From the NCBI RefSeq assembly GCF_001975665.1, contig NZ_CP019419.1:2339501-2403500 (forward strand): a stretch of DNA of 64,000 nt, written 5' to 3'. The stretch comes from Polaribacter reichenbachii. GTDB lineage: Bacteria; Bacteroidota; Bacteroidia; Flavobacteriales; Flavobacteriaceae. Below the pieces are notes generated by a model, which had not been told where the DNA came from, did not search any database, and saw nothing but the letters and a program-made list of their open reading frames with translations. The position numbers were made by a program, and so were the translations under genes. Shown here in pieces: positions 44,534-53,593 of this stretch (the stretch's first letter is position 1; each line of letters begins with the position of its first letter).

Positions 44534-45727
44534 ATGAAAATAGGAATGATTTTAGACGAGGAATTTCCTCCAGATCCTAGAGTAGAAAACGAGGCAATTG
44601 CCTTAATTAATGCAGGTCACACCGTTTTTCTTTTTTGTTTAAGCTATAATGATCGTCAAGCATCATCAGAAAGTATTAACAAAATTCAAGTAAAACGTTA
44701 TTTGTCAACTCAATTTATCTATAAATTATCAGCTTTAGCGTATACAGTTCCTTTGTACAAATTGATGTTAAAGGATAAAATAAAGCACTTTTTACAAGAA
44801 AATAAAATTGATGCGATTCACATTCACGATCTTAGAATTGCTGATACTGTTTTTAGTGCCAATCAAAAATTAAAACTTCCTACTATTTTAGATTTACACG
44901 AAAATAGACCAGAGATTATGAAGTTTTATCCGCATTTAACAAAGTTTCCAGGTAAGTTTTTAATATCACCTAAAAAGTGGAAAAAGAACGAGGAAAAATT
45001 TATTAAAAAAGCAGACAAAGTAATTGTAGTAACCCAAGAATCTAAGAAAGAAATTATAAAAAGAGTACAAATTAATGCTGATAAAATAATTGATGTTCCA
45101 AATACAGTTCGTAAAGATTTTTTTAAAAAGCATTCTACATTTCCTGATATTTTAAATAGATATCAGAATCATTTTGTTTTGCTTTATATTGGTGATACTG
45201 GTTTAAGAAGAGGTTTACAAACTGCTATTAAATCGCTAGTTTTTTTGAGTGATGAAATTCCGAATATTAAACTAGTTGTTGTGGGTAAAAACTCAACAGA
45301 TGCTATTCTTAAACAACTAGCAAAAGATTTAAAAGTGGAAAAGTATGTGGATTTTTTAGGATGGAAAGACCCAAAATATTTTAGTTCTTATATTTTAAGT
45401 AGTGCTGTTTGCATTTCGCCTTTGCACAGAAATTTACATCACGATACTACTTATGCGAATAAGATTTTTCAATATATGAGTTTTGGCAAACCTTTATTGG
45501 TTAGTGATGCTACAGCTCAACAAAACTTGACAGAAAATTACAAATCTGGTTTGGTGCATAAAGCAGAAGATGTAAATGATTTTGCTGATAAAACAATCCA
45601 ATTATATAAAAACGAAGCATTAAGAAATAAATTTGGTGAAAATGGAAAAGATTTTGTGAGAAATAAATTTTCTTGGGAGCAAACATCAAAAAAACTCATA
45701 CATTTATATGATAATCTTTTAAATTGA
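44534..45727 (+). CDS. GT4-type glycosyltransferase
   Basis: 397 residues with the GT-B arrangement. The N-terminal domain shows MILDEEFPPDPRVENEAIALINAGHTVFLFC with IDAIHIHDLRIADT, and the C-terminal domain has VLLYIGDTGLRRGLQTAIKSL, IKLVVVGKNS and the nucleotide-sugar motif CISPLHRNLHHDTTYANKIFQYMSFGKPLL. The catalytic Glu lies in a modified E(x7)E region. It transfers a sugar to a lipid-linked or surface glycan, sugar unknown. It overlaps the next gene by four bases, in a YfhO, methyltransferase, GT, GT, flippase operon. Confidence 0.9.
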   Translation: MKIGMILDEEFPPDPRVENEAIALINAGHTVFLFCLSYNDRQASSESINKIQVKRYLSTQFIYKLSALAYTVPLYKLMLKDKIKHFLQENKIDAIHIHDLRIADTVFSANQKLKLPTILDLHENRPEIMKFYPHLTKFPGKFLISPKKWKKNEEKFIKKADKVIVVTQESKKEIIKRVQINADKIIDVPNTVRKDFFKKHSTFPDILNRYQNHFVLLYIGDTGLRRGLQTAIKSLVFLSDEIPNIKLVVVGKNSTDAILKQLAKDLKVEKYVDFLGWKDPKYFSSYILSSAVCISPLHRNLHHDTTYANKIFQYMSFGKPLLVSDATAQQNLTENYKSGLVHKAEDVNDFADKTIQLYKNEALRNKFGENGKDFVRNKFSWEQTSKKLIHLYDNLLN

Positions 45728-46989
45728 AAGTACTTATTATAACATATTATTGGCCTCCTGCAGGTGGTTCTGGCGTTCAGCGTTGGTTAAAATTTGTAAA
45801 ATATTTACAAGGTTTTGATATTGAACCTATTGTTTATACTGTTGACAATGCAAATTATCCAAAAGAAGATGCGTCTTTGGTAAATGAAATTCCGAAAGAT
45901 GTAACAATTTTAAAACAACCCATTTGGGAACCTACAGATGTACTGTTTTGGAAAAAGAAAAATCAGCAAAAAAAAGATATTTCTAATAGTACAAATAGTG
46001 GTTTTTTATCTTTTATAAGAGGTAATTTCTTTATACCAGACCCTAAAATATTTTGGGTAAAACCTTCTGTTAAATTCTTAAATCAATTTTTAAAAGAAAA
46101 ACCTGTTGATGTTGTAATTTCTACTGGTCCACCTCACAGTATGCATTTAATTGCAAAAAAAATCAGCCAAAAAAATAACATCAAATGGTTGGCAGATTTT
46201 AGAGATCCTTGGTCAGATTTGTATTATAACAAAGAATTTAATCAGCTTTCATTTGCTAAAAAACGAAATATAGCATTAGAGAACTCCGTTTTTAATTCTA
46301 CAGATTGTCTTTTAACTGTAAGCAATACTTTAAAAATGGAATTTACCAATAAAACCAAAAGAGTAGAAGTAATTACTAATGGTTTTGATGATGAAGTTGC
46401 CACTAAAAATATTGTAAGATTAGATAAAAAATTCACAATTTCATATATTGGTTTATTGCCAAAACAAAGTAATCCGAAGTTGTTATTTACAGTATTGCAA
46501 AAACTTTGTTTAGAAGATGCTATTTTTAAAAATGATTTGCAACTCAATTTTATTGGTGATATTTCTGATGAGGTAAAAAAAGAAATAGAGTTTAATAATT
46601 TAATTGATAATACTGAGTTTAAAGGCTATGTTTCTCATAGAGAAGCTATTGTTTATCAGAAAAAAGCGCAGGTTTTGTTGCTGTTAATTCCGAATGTAAA
46701 AAAATCAGAAGGTATCTTAACAGGTAAACTTTTTGAATATTTAACAGCGAAAAGACCTATTTTAGCTTTAGGTCCAGAAAAAGCAGATTTATCAGAAATA
46801 TTAGAAAACACAAATGCAGGAGTTGTTGTAGGATTTAATAATGAAGTCAAATTAACGTCAGAAATTAAAAAATTATATCAACAATATAAAGAAGGATCTT
46901 TACAAGTAAATTCTAAAAACGTTGAACAATATCATCGTATAAATTTAACAGGACAATTGGCCATCATTTTAAAAAGTATGAAATCGTAA
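45724..46989 (+). CDS. GT4-type glycosyltransferase, second copy
   Basis: 421 residues of GT-B fold. The N-terminal segment is KVLIITYYWPPAGGSGVQRWLKFVKYL, with WLADFRDPWSDLYY in the middle; the C-terminal half has SYIGLLPKQSNPKLLFTVLQKL, FKGYVSHREAIVYQKKAQVLLLLIPNVKKSEGILTGKLFEYLTAKRPILALG. This last stretch holds the EX-type loop of GT4 family members (the GKLFEYL segment). Translation starts at TTG 45724 and shares four bases with the previous gene. Probably extends or closes the glycan that the flippase exports. Confidence 0.9.
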   Translation: MKVLIITYYWPPAGGSGVQRWLKFVKYLQGFDIEPIVYTVDNANYPKEDASLVNEIPKDVTILKQPIWEPTDVLFWKKKNQQKKDISNSTNSGFLSFIRGNFFIPDPKIFWVKPSVKFLNQFLKEKPVDVVISTGPPHSMHLIAKKISQKNNIKWLADFRDPWSDLYYNKEFNQLSFAKKRNIALENSVFNSTDCLLTVSNTLKMEFTNKTKRVEVITNGFDDEVATKNIVRLDKKFTISYIGLLPKQSNPKLLFTVLQKLCLEDAIFKNDLQLNFIGDISDEVKKEIEFNNLIDNTEFKGYVSHREAIVYQKKAQVLLLLIPNVKKSEGILTGKLFEYLTAKRPILALGPEKADLSEILENTNAGVVVGFNNEVKLTSEIKKLYQQYKEGSLQVNSKNVEQYHRINLTGQLAIILKSMKS

Positions 46990-46990
46990 A

Positions 46991-48478
46991 ATGGGAATCG
47001 TATTAAAACAATCTTTTAAAAATACATTATTTATTTACTTGGGTTTTGCCATTGGCGGAATAAATACTTTGTTTTTATACACACGTTTTCTAGAAGACGA
47101 ATATTATGGTTTGGTAACCTATTTATTGGCAACTTCAAACATTTTAATGCCTTTAATTGCTCTTGGAATTCATCATACTATTGTAAAATTTTTTTCAAGT
47201 TATTTTACCAAAATAGATAAAGACAAGTTTTTATCATCAGTGCTATTCTTACCTTTATTGATAGCTTTACCAATGGGTTTTTTTGGTAATTTATTTTACG
47301 AAGAAATCAGTACTTATTTATCCGAAGAAAACCCGATAATAAAAGAATACACTTTTGTAATTTATTTAGTGGCTTTTACTTGTGCTTATTTTGAGGTTTT
47401 TTATGCTTGGGCAAAAGTGCAATTTCAATCGGTTTTTGGTAATATTTTAAAAGAACTTTGGAATAGGGCAGTAGTTATGCTTTTGTTATTTGCAGTGTAT
47501 TTTGAATTTATTACTAAAGCTGAATTTATTTTTTATTTAACAGCAGCTTATTTTTTAAGAATGTTTGTTATGATGTTTTATGCTTTTAAATTATACTTCC
47601 CAAAATTCACATTTGCAAGACCCGATAATTTTAATGAAATCTTACGTTTTTCTTTATATATAATTCTTGCGGGTAGTGCAGGTGCTATTATTTTAGATAT
47701 TGATAAATTTATGATTCCTGGTAAAGAATCTTTAGAAAAAGCCGCTTATTATTCTGTAGCTGTGTTTATTGGTTCTTTTATAGAAGCGCCAAGTAGAGCA
47801 ATGTTAAATATTTTACAGCCCTTAACATCTAAAACTTTAAATGAAGAAAACCATAAAGAAGTGGCTTCTTTATATAAAAAGAGTTCTATAAATTTATTAT
47901 TGATAAGTGGTTTTTTCTTTGTGTTGATTAATGCCAATGTAAATCAATTATTTAGTTTATTACCCAAAGAATATGCAGGTGGAGCTTTAGTTGTTTTTAT
48001 GATTTCTTTGTTAAAAATGTATAATGGCTTTTTAGGAAATAATGGCGCAATTATAAACAATTCTAAATTTTATAAAATTGTATTACCATTAAGTTTAGGA
48101 ATGGCATTTTCTGTCTATTTTTTAAATAAACTCTTTTATTACGAGTTAGAAATGGGAACTGATGGTTTGGCTTTGGCAACTTTAATTGTAATTTTTGCAG
48201 CAAATACTTTTCGATTATTATTTGTAAAAAGAAAGTTTTCTATGACACCTTTTACAAACAGAACATTTGTAATGTTAGTAATAATAGTCTTAATGTATGT
48301 GTTATTTAATTTTTGGGATTTTACAATTAGCGATATTTATTTGTTCAAATTTCCTATTCATCCAATAATCAACATCGCCTTAAAAAGCATTATTATCACA
48401 GCAATTTATTTCTTTCTGATTATCAAACTAAAAATTTCTGATGATATTAATCGAATTTTTAAGAGGTTTTACAAATAA
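46991..48478 (+). CDS. Wzx-type polysaccharide flippase
   Basis: A 495-residue integral membrane protein with about 12-14 hydrophobic segments, of the MATE/MOP superfamily used for lipid-linked oligosaccharides. The start VLKQSFKNTLFIYLGFAIGGINTLFLYTRFLEDEYYGLVTYL is typical; IIDKFMIPG-like ILDIDKFMIPGKESLEKAAYYSVAVFIGSFIEAPSRAML is a helix-loop of the family. It starts 1 bp after the preceding GT gene, and its last codons overlap the convergent DUF6122 gene by 10 bp. It would flip the glycan made by the upstream genes. No polymerase Wzy lies in the window. Confidence 0.9.
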   Translation: MGIVLKQSFKNTLFIYLGFAIGGINTLFLYTRFLEDEYYGLVTYLLATSNILMPLIALGIHHTIVKFFSSYFTKIDKDKFLSSVLFLPLLIALPMGFFGNLFYEEISTYLSEENPIIKEYTFVIYLVAFTCAYFEVFYAWAKVQFQSVFGNILKELWNRAVVMLLLFAVYFEFITKAEFIFYLTAAYFLRMFVMMFYAFKLYFPKFTFARPDNFNEILRFSLYIILAGSAGAIILDIDKFMIPGKESLEKAAYYSVAVFIGSFIEAPSRAMLNILQPLTSKTLNEENHKEVASLYKKSSINLLLISGFFFVLINANVNQLFSLLPKEYAGGALVVFMISLLKMYNGFLGNNGAIINNSKFYKIVLPLSLGMAFSVYFLNKLFYYELEMGTDGLALATLIVIFAANTFRLLFVKRKFSMTPFTNRTFVMLVIIVLMYVLFNFWDFTISDIYLFKFPIHPIINIALKSIIITAIYFFLIIKLKISDDINRIFKRFYK

Positions 48479-48774
48479 CAATCTATTAAATCTGTAAGCA
48501 TATGAAACAACAATGCAATACACAGAATTCTTGTCTTTTTAAAAAATAAACCTGCTACATAAAAAAGCATTGCAATATATGTATGCAAAGGATGAAAATT
48601 AATACTGCATCTATTTTCGGCAAAAATTGGAGTTGCCAATAAATGATCTAAATCGACCAACATTGATAAAAGAAAAATAAGGTAAACTTTTTTCCATTTA
48701 TCCTTAAAAAAGAAATAAGCAATTAAAAGAGGAACAAAAAAATGAAAGGAATAATGTATGGTGAATTTTAGCAT
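48469..48774 (-). CDS. DUF6122 family membrane protein
   Basis: 101 residues with about three hydrophobic segments (FFVPLLIAYFFF, VYLIFLLSMLVDLDHLLATPIF, YIAMLFYVAGLFF). The pattern HYSFHFFVPLLIAYFFFKDK, LVDLDHLL and a final ALLFHMLTDLIDCYL with acidic residues next to helices resembles metal-dependent LSPR/YdjM-like hydrolases in miniature, the basis for DUF6122. It has no clear catalytic assignment. The gene converges on and overlaps the flippase gene by 10 bp. Its start codon follows a terminator-like hairpin directly, which is unusual for a leader. Confidence 0.82.
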   Translation of the reverse strand: MLKFTIHYSFHFFVPLLIAYFFFKDKWKKVYLIFLLSMLVDLDHLLATPIFAENRCSINFHPLHTYIAMLFYVAGLFFKKTRILCIALLFHMLTDLIDCYL

Positions 48775-48808
48775 AAAAAAAAGACTTATAGTAAAAATAA
48801 GTCTTTTT
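48775..48808. terminator. Hairpin immediately upstream of DUF6122
   Basis: AAAAAGACTTAT (ending at 48789) and ATAAGTCTTTTT (48797-48808) form a 12-bp stem around a short AT loop. On the minus strand the T-run is followed within two bases by the DUF6122 ATG; on the plus strand it may end the surface-glycan transcript. Confidence 0.7.
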
Positions 48809-49115
48809 CTAGAATATGAATAATTATATAATAAGTGGGGGAACTCATATTACTGAGTAAATATAATTATTTATTAGTCTCAATTAATTTACATATGTTA
48901 ATAAAAGATTGTTTTTTTGAGATTTATACCTAGTTTTTTTGAAAATTGTATTTTATAATGTAAAAGAATTTGCCATAAAAACAGTTGCAAAAAAATACTT
49001 AAAATTGAATGAAATCTTTTTTTAATTGAATAACTTTTAGGGAACTTATTCTACATTGTGAAATGTATGTGTATTCTTGTATTTATGAATGGTTTACTTT
49101 TAAAATTTGTAGTTT

Positions 49116-49144
49116 AAAAAGGCTTATCCTAAGATAAACCTTTT
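49116..49144 (-). terminator. Terminator-like hairpin in the 470-bp gene-free region
   Basis: AAAAAGGCTTATC (49116-49128) and GATAAACCTTTT (49133-49144) pair with one mismatch over a CTAA loop. On the minus strand it lies 100 bp after the Crp/Fnr gene and ends in a T-run. Rest of 48775-49244: AT-rich with three GGGAACT boxes, no gene seen. Confidence 0.65.
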
Positions 49145-49244
49145 CTATTTTAAATAATTTTTTGGGGAACTTAAATTAAAATATTTTTAGCCCGGCAAAA
49201 TTATATAATTATTGTTATTAAACTCTTTACCTATGTTATTAGAG

Positions 49245-49820
49245 TTATTTAGAGTACATTTTTTTTCTAATTCTACTTAATTGAACTGCAGAAATATTAA
49301 GATAAGCAGCAATATGGTATTGAGCAATAATGTTTTCTATATCAGGTATTTCTCTTTTGAGTTTTAAATATCTTTCTGATGCATCTAAAATTGCAAGGTT
49401 ATAAATCTCAGATTCCATTAAAAAAAACACATATTCTAATAACCTTGAGTATAAATTGGCTAAACCAATATCTGTTTTAGTTAGCGTCATAAAATTATTG
49501 TAATTAATTTTATACAATGTGCAATCTGTTAAGCATTCGTAAGCTAGTTTGCTTGGTTCTTTCGATAAAAGTGAGTTTAAAGAGCCTGTAGGTTTACCTA
49601 ATGTAAAAAATGATCTGGTGTATTCTTTCCCTTTTTCATCAACAATATAAGATCTTACAATACCAGTTTTTATAATATAAAAATTTATAGCGACTTCATT
49701 AAATTTAATTAAAAACTCATTTTTTTTAAATTCTACTTTTGAAGCTAATTGTAAAAAAGAGTCAAAACTTTTTTCAGGTATATCTTTAAATTGATTTGTG
49801 AATTCTTTTAATGATAGCAT
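49245..49820 (-). CDS. Crp/Fnr-family transcriptional regulator
   Basis: A 191-residue regulator. The N-terminal cyclic-nucleotide-type beta-roll (KVEFKKNEFLIKFNEVAINFYIIKTGIVRSYIVDEKGKEYTRSFFTLGKPTGSL) is followed by a dimerisation helix (LYSRLLEYVFFLMESEIYNL). The C-terminal helix-turn-helix is HIAAYLNISAVQLSRIRKKM, whose recognition helix has SAVQLSRIRK. No Cys-rich Fnr cluster is present, and the cAMP-contacting Arg is not evident, so the ligand is unknown. Typical of the short flavobacterial Crp/Fnr group. It may act on the surrounding GGGAACT region, but there is no evidence for this. Confidence 0.88.
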   Translation of the reverse strand: MLSLKEFTNQFKDIPEKSFDSFLQLASKVEFKKNEFLIKFNEVAINFYIIKTGIVRSYIVDEKGKEYTRSFFTLGKPTGSLNSLLSKEPSKLAYECLTDCTLYKINYNNFMTLTKTDIGLANLYSRLLEYVFFLMESEIYNLAILDASERYLKLKREIPDIENIIAQYHIAAYLNISAVQLSRIRKKMYSK

Positions 49821-49861
49821 ACATTTAAGATTTTCTTTTAAAGATAAGAAATCTTAACGGA

Positions 49862-50458
49862 TTATAAAAAGCTAATCGCATTTGGGCCTTCCATAAAAAG
49901 TAAATCTAATATCGATAAATTTGGGATAAAACCGTGTTTATCATCAAACATTTGAATATATCTTTCTATTAATTTTTTAGGTTGATGTTTCTTATCTGCC
50001 AAAAACCTAAAATCATTTGTTATATTTTCGGTTTGATATTCTTTTGTAAGTATAAAGTCAGAATTTAATTGTAAAGCATCAGTAATAAAAAGGTAAGTAT
50101 CAATATTTAAATCCTGTAAGTATTTGTATTTCTTATTGAAAATTGGAGCGATATCATCTTCTAAAAAATCAAAAAAAGGTGATGTTCTGTAAGCAATTTT
50201 CAATGACTTAAAATGTTGGTCTTGCCAAGGAACATTATTCTCTACTAAAGTATCTTTTGTTTTCTTTCTTCCGTCTTTAATTTGATGTTTTACCGGTATC
50301 GTTAATAACTGTTTACCACTGGAATTATATATGTAACAACGATTTCTGTAACTCTGTTTCTGAAAATTATCTTCTACTTCAAACACAACATCGTCTGCTT
50401 TTACAAGCTCAGCATATTGAGAAATGGGTGAAAAATATGTTGGAATAAATAATGACAT
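49862..50458 (-). CDS. WbqC family protein
   Basis: 198 residues of the WbqC fold, shown by FIPTYFSPISQYAELVKADDVVFEVEDNFQKQSYRNRCYI and LLTIPVKHQ, with the ending of the N-terminal motif and the LNIDTYLFITDALQL that follows. WbqC proteins are found with O-antigen genes or, as here, downstream of lepB, where their role is unknown. It is the last gene of the ParA-ParB-DUF5683-DapB-LepB-WbqC operon, 59 bp after lepB. It is soluble and lacks a signal peptide. Confidence 0.88.
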   Translation of the reverse strand: MSLFIPTYFSPISQYAELVKADDVVFEVEDNFQKQSYRNRCYIYNSSGKQLLTIPVKHQIKDGRKKTKDTLVENNVPWQDQHFKSLKIAYRTSPFFDFLEDDIAPIFNKKYKYLQDLNIDTYLFITDALQLNSDFILTKEYQTENITNDFRFLADKKHQPKKLIERYIQMFDDKHGFIPNLSILDLLFMEGPNAISFL

Positions 50459-50517
50459 TTTATTTGTTCAAAGTTCAGAGTTCAAAATTAAATTCTAAGA
50501 CAACTTAACAATAAAAC

Positions 50518-52212
50518 TTAAGCTTTCTTTTTAGATTTATAAAAGCTCCAACCAATATAAAGTGCAATTAATGCAAAAACTAAATATCTGTAAGAAACTG
50601 GTTCTCCATCTCCGTGAACAGTTGTAAACATTCTATCCCAGCGAATTGATTTAAGTTTTGCGCCAAAACTAGGTGCATCAGCATCCCAACTAAACCAAAC
50701 CATTACAGGTTTTCCTAAAACGTGATCGAAAGGAACATAACCCCAATATCTAGCATCTAAAGAATTGTGTCTGTTATCACCAATTAAATAAAAATAATCT
50801 TGTTGAAACGTGTAAGAATCGACTTTCTCTCCGTTAATAAAAATATCTTTACCATTTACAACTAAATCATTATACTCATAGTTTTTAATGATTTGCTCAT
50901 AGAAAGGAAGCGACTCTGTATCTAATTTTACAGTTGCTCCTGCTTCTGGAATATATATTGGTCCAAAATTATCTTGGCTCCAACCTAATTCTTTAACATG
51001 AGGAAAAATGGCATTATCTGCAGAATGATTTATTTTAGTTACAGATTTTGTTAGCGGATATTTTTTAAGTCTAGCAACTTCATCCTCAGTTAAATTAATG
51101 TTTATTTTGTTATCAACATTAACCATTTTAATTTTTCTCGCAAAGTCAGGATTTATACCTCCAGCAACTTCTGTATATAAAGAATCTTGACCAATTTTAG
51201 ATAGACTTCCATTCTCTTTTATAGCAGTTTGTACTTTATCATTTTCCCAGTATTCAGTAAGAATTTTATAAACTCCGGTTCTTTCTTTATCTAATAAAAA
51301 CTTAGGAAAACTACTTTGACTTATAGGTTCTTTACACTCAAAAGTATAGTAAAACTGTAATTTTGCTCTGTAAGGTAATTCGTTCTTTTTGCCATTTATG
51401 TAAAAATAACCATCTTTCATTTCTAGAGAATCGCCAGCAATACCAACTGCACGTTTTACATAGTTTGTCTTTTTATCTACAGGTTTGTAGGTAAATTTCC
51501 CAGAATTATCTCCCCACATTGTAGCCAATGAATCTGCAGGCCAGTTAAAACAAACAATATCATTGTTTTGTATTTTTTGTAAACCAGGCAGACGAGTGTA
51601 TGGTAATTGTGGCTTTTTTAAATAAGATGGTAAACCTGTTAATGGTAAAGAATCGTGAACCATTGGTGCAGCAATTACTGTTGATGGAACTCGTGCTCCA
51701 TAATGAAATTTACTCACAAATAAATAATCACCAACTAATAAAGATTTTTCTAAAGATGATGTAGGTATTGTAAAAGGCTGCATAAAATACGTATGCACTA
51801 AAGTTGCAGCAATAATTGCAAATGCAATAGAGCTAACCCATTCACCCAACTCAGATCTTGGTTTTAAACTTCTATCTGCATTGTGTTTAGCATCTGTTGC
51901 ATAATTAATGTAAAAAATATACAAACCTAAAGTTACAATAGCCAAAAGCGAATCTGTTTTTTTATAAAAACCAAAAGTTCTAATAGTTTCTATCCAAATT
52001 ACAGGAAACATTAATAAGTTAACAATTGGTATAAAAAGTAGAATAATCCACCATTTTGGTCTGTTAATCATTTGCATTAAAACAATACCATTATAAATTG
52101 GTACTGCAGCTTCCCAAGCTTTTCTACCTGCCTTTACATATAATTTCCAAGTACCCAAAAAGTGTATTACTTGCACTACTAAAAAGAAGATAAACCACTG
52201 TGTATAAGTCAT
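50518..52212 (-). CDS. lepB: Signal peptidase I, large Bacteroidota form
   Basis: A 564-residue inner-membrane S26 peptidase that removes signal peptides from secreted proteins. Several hydrophobic segments fill residues 1-145. The catalytic Ser is about Ser153 in IPTSSLEKSLLVGDYLFV, with Leu in place of the usual Met after it, and the general base Lys is about Lys253 in YVKRAVGIAGD. The third conserved box is LIGDNRHNSLDARYWGYV near the end. It is nearly twice the length of E. coli LepB because of a long insertion between the Lys box and the final box (about 260-500). Last catalytic gene before WbqC in the ParAB-DapB operon. Confidence 0.95.
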   Translation of the reverse strand: MTYTQWFIFFLVVQVIHFLGTWKLYVKAGRKAWEAAVPIYNGIVLMQMINRPKWWIILLFIPIVNLLMFPVIWIETIRTFGFYKKTDSLLAIVTLGLYIFYINYATDAKHNADRSLKPRSELGEWVSSIAFAIIAATLVHTYFMQPFTIPTSSLEKSLLVGDYLFVSKFHYGARVPSTVIAAPMVHDSLPLTGLPSYLKKPQLPYTRLPGLQKIQNNDIVCFNWPADSLATMWGDNSGKFTYKPVDKKTNYVKRAVGIAGDSLEMKDGYFYINGKKNELPYRAKLQFYYTFECKEPISQSSFPKFLLDKERTGVYKILTEYWENDKVQTAIKENGSLSKIGQDSLYTEVAGGINPDFARKIKMVNVDNKININLTEDEVARLKKYPLTKSVTKINHSADNAIFPHVKELGWSQDNFGPIYIPEAGATVKLDTESLPFYEQIIKNYEYNDLVVNGKDIFINGEKVDSYTFQQDYFYLIGDNRHNSLDARYWGYVPFDHVLGKPVMVWFSWDADAPSFGAKLKSIRWDRMFTTVHGDGEPVSYRYLVFALIALYIGWSFYKSKKKA

Positions 52213-52290
52213 AATATATTTTTAATTTCTTAAAATAGAAATAATTTTTAATGTTTTATAAGTTGCAAAATAACTAAAAAGTTACAGTAT

Positions 52291-52995
52291 TTAAGAGATG
52301 TTTAACACATCTTTCATAGAAAATACGCCTGTTTTATCTAAAATCCATTCTGCTGCAATTACTGCACCTAAAGCAAAACCTTTTCTATTGTGTGCAGTGT
52401 GTTTAATTTCTATGGTATCTACTTCAGAATTGTACCAAACAGAATGTGTACCAGGTACATCTGGGATTCTTTTAGCCACAATTGGTATACTATTTTCTTC
52501 TGATGTTTCATCACCCAAAACCCAATCTTTTTTAGATGTGTTTTCTATTACACCTTCTGCTAAAGTTATTGCAGTTCCACTGGGTGCATCTAATTTTTTA
52601 GTATGATGAATTTCTTCCATAGAAACATTGTACTCCTTTAAAGTACTCATCATTTTTGCCAATTGTTTGTTCAATTCAAAAAAGATGTTTACGCCAACAC
52701 TAAAGTTAGAAGCATAAATAAATCCGCCATTTTTTTCTTTGCAAAGTGCAACAGCTTTATCATAATTTTCTAACCAACCTGTAGTTCCAGAAATTACAGG
52801 AACATTGTTGTTTAAACAATTGGTTATATTGCTAAAAGCGGAATTTGGTATGCTAAAATCAATAGCAACATCAGCCAAAGTTATATCAATAACATCATTG
52901 GCATCTTTACGAATTACTATTTCGTGGCCTCTAGAAATTGCAATTTTTTCAATTTCTTTACCCATTCTTCCATAACCTAAAAGTGCAATCTTCAT
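52291..52995 (-). CDS. dapB: 4-hydroxy-tetrahydrodipicolinate reductase
   Basis: A 234-residue NAD(P)H-dependent reductase in lysine and meso-diaminopimelate synthesis, thus feeding peptidoglycan. The dinucleotide-binding N-terminus is KIALLGYGRMGKEIEKIA, with VISGTTGW as the conserved loop; the catalytic motif EIHHTKKLDAPSGTA has the His-His-x-x-Lys-x-Asp pair. The length is short, at the low end of 230-270, as in Bacteroidota. It is preceded by DUF5683 with 1 bp between stop and start and followed by lepB after about 78 bp. Confidence 0.96.
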   Translation of the reverse strand: MKIALLGYGRMGKEIEKIAISRGHEIVIRKDANDVIDITLADVAIDFSIPNSAFSNITNCLNNNVPVISGTTGWLENYDKAVALCKEKNGGFIYASNFSVGVNIFFELNKQLAKMMSTLKEYNVSMEEIHHTKKLDAPSGTAITLAEGVIENTSKKDWVLGDETSEENSIPIVAKRIPDVPGTHSVWYNSEVDTIEIKHTAHNRKGFALGAVIAAEWILDKTGVFSMKDVLNIS

Positions 52996-52996
52996 T

Positions 52997-53593
52997 TTAA
53001 AATGTAAATTTAATTTGTAATCCTACTGTTGGTGCTTCAAACTGAATTGGATCAGGAATAAAAGCTGGTTTTATAGACAAATTATCGTCTGTATTAAACT
53101 GTAATAAATGCGCATTTACACTCGCTTCTACAATTTGTAAAACGTAAATTATAATACCAGATAAAAGCGAAAAATCTCTATTTTCTTTTAACTGCTCTTG
53201 CGCAGTTTCTAGAGTTTCTGTAGATACTAAAACGCTTCCATCTTCTAAAGTAAACTCGTCTTGCAATCCTGCTTTTCTTAATTTGTATGCAGTTCTATAA
53301 CGTTTATAATCGTTATTATTAATTTGATAATAATATACTGGTATTGCCAAAGCTCCCCAAACAATTGGGGCTTTCCAATATTTTTTATTGTAAATCTGAC
53401 CCATTCCAGGAAAAATAGCCGAATAAAAAGCTGCCTTAGATGGCGCTAACGGATCATATACTCCTTGCGAAGTTTTTATGTTGCCTAAAATTTTTACATC
53501 GTTAACTTTAACGTCTGTAGAATCTTTTTGAGCAAAAGAATGAACAGCATAAAATGCAATGAAAAGGATAAGTATATTTTTTTTAAAAAGCAC
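52997..53593 (-). CDS. DUF5683-domain exported protein
   Basis: 198 residues with a GTG start and a signal peptide (FKKNILILFIAFYAVHSFAQ). The middle segment PSKAAFYSAIFPGMGQIYNKKYWKAPIVWGALAIPVYYY is the conserved part, resembling a TM-containing hydrophobic module, and LLQFNTDDNLSIKPAFIPDP follows. DUF5683 is consistently found between parB and dapB in flavobacteria; the role is unknown, though exported small proteins here might link DNA segregation or wall synthesis to the envelope. It starts immediately after parB's stop codon. Confidence 0.88.
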   Translation of the reverse strand: MLFKKNILILFIAFYAVHSFAQKDSTDVKVNDVKILGNIKTSQGVYDPLAPSKAAFYSAIFPGMGQIYNKKYWKAPIVWGALAIPVYYYQINNNDYKRYRTAYKLRKAGLQDEFTLEDGSVLVSTETLETAQEQLKENRDFSLLSGIIIYVLQIVEASVNAHLLQFNTDDNLSIKPAFIPDPIQFEAPTVGLQIKFTF

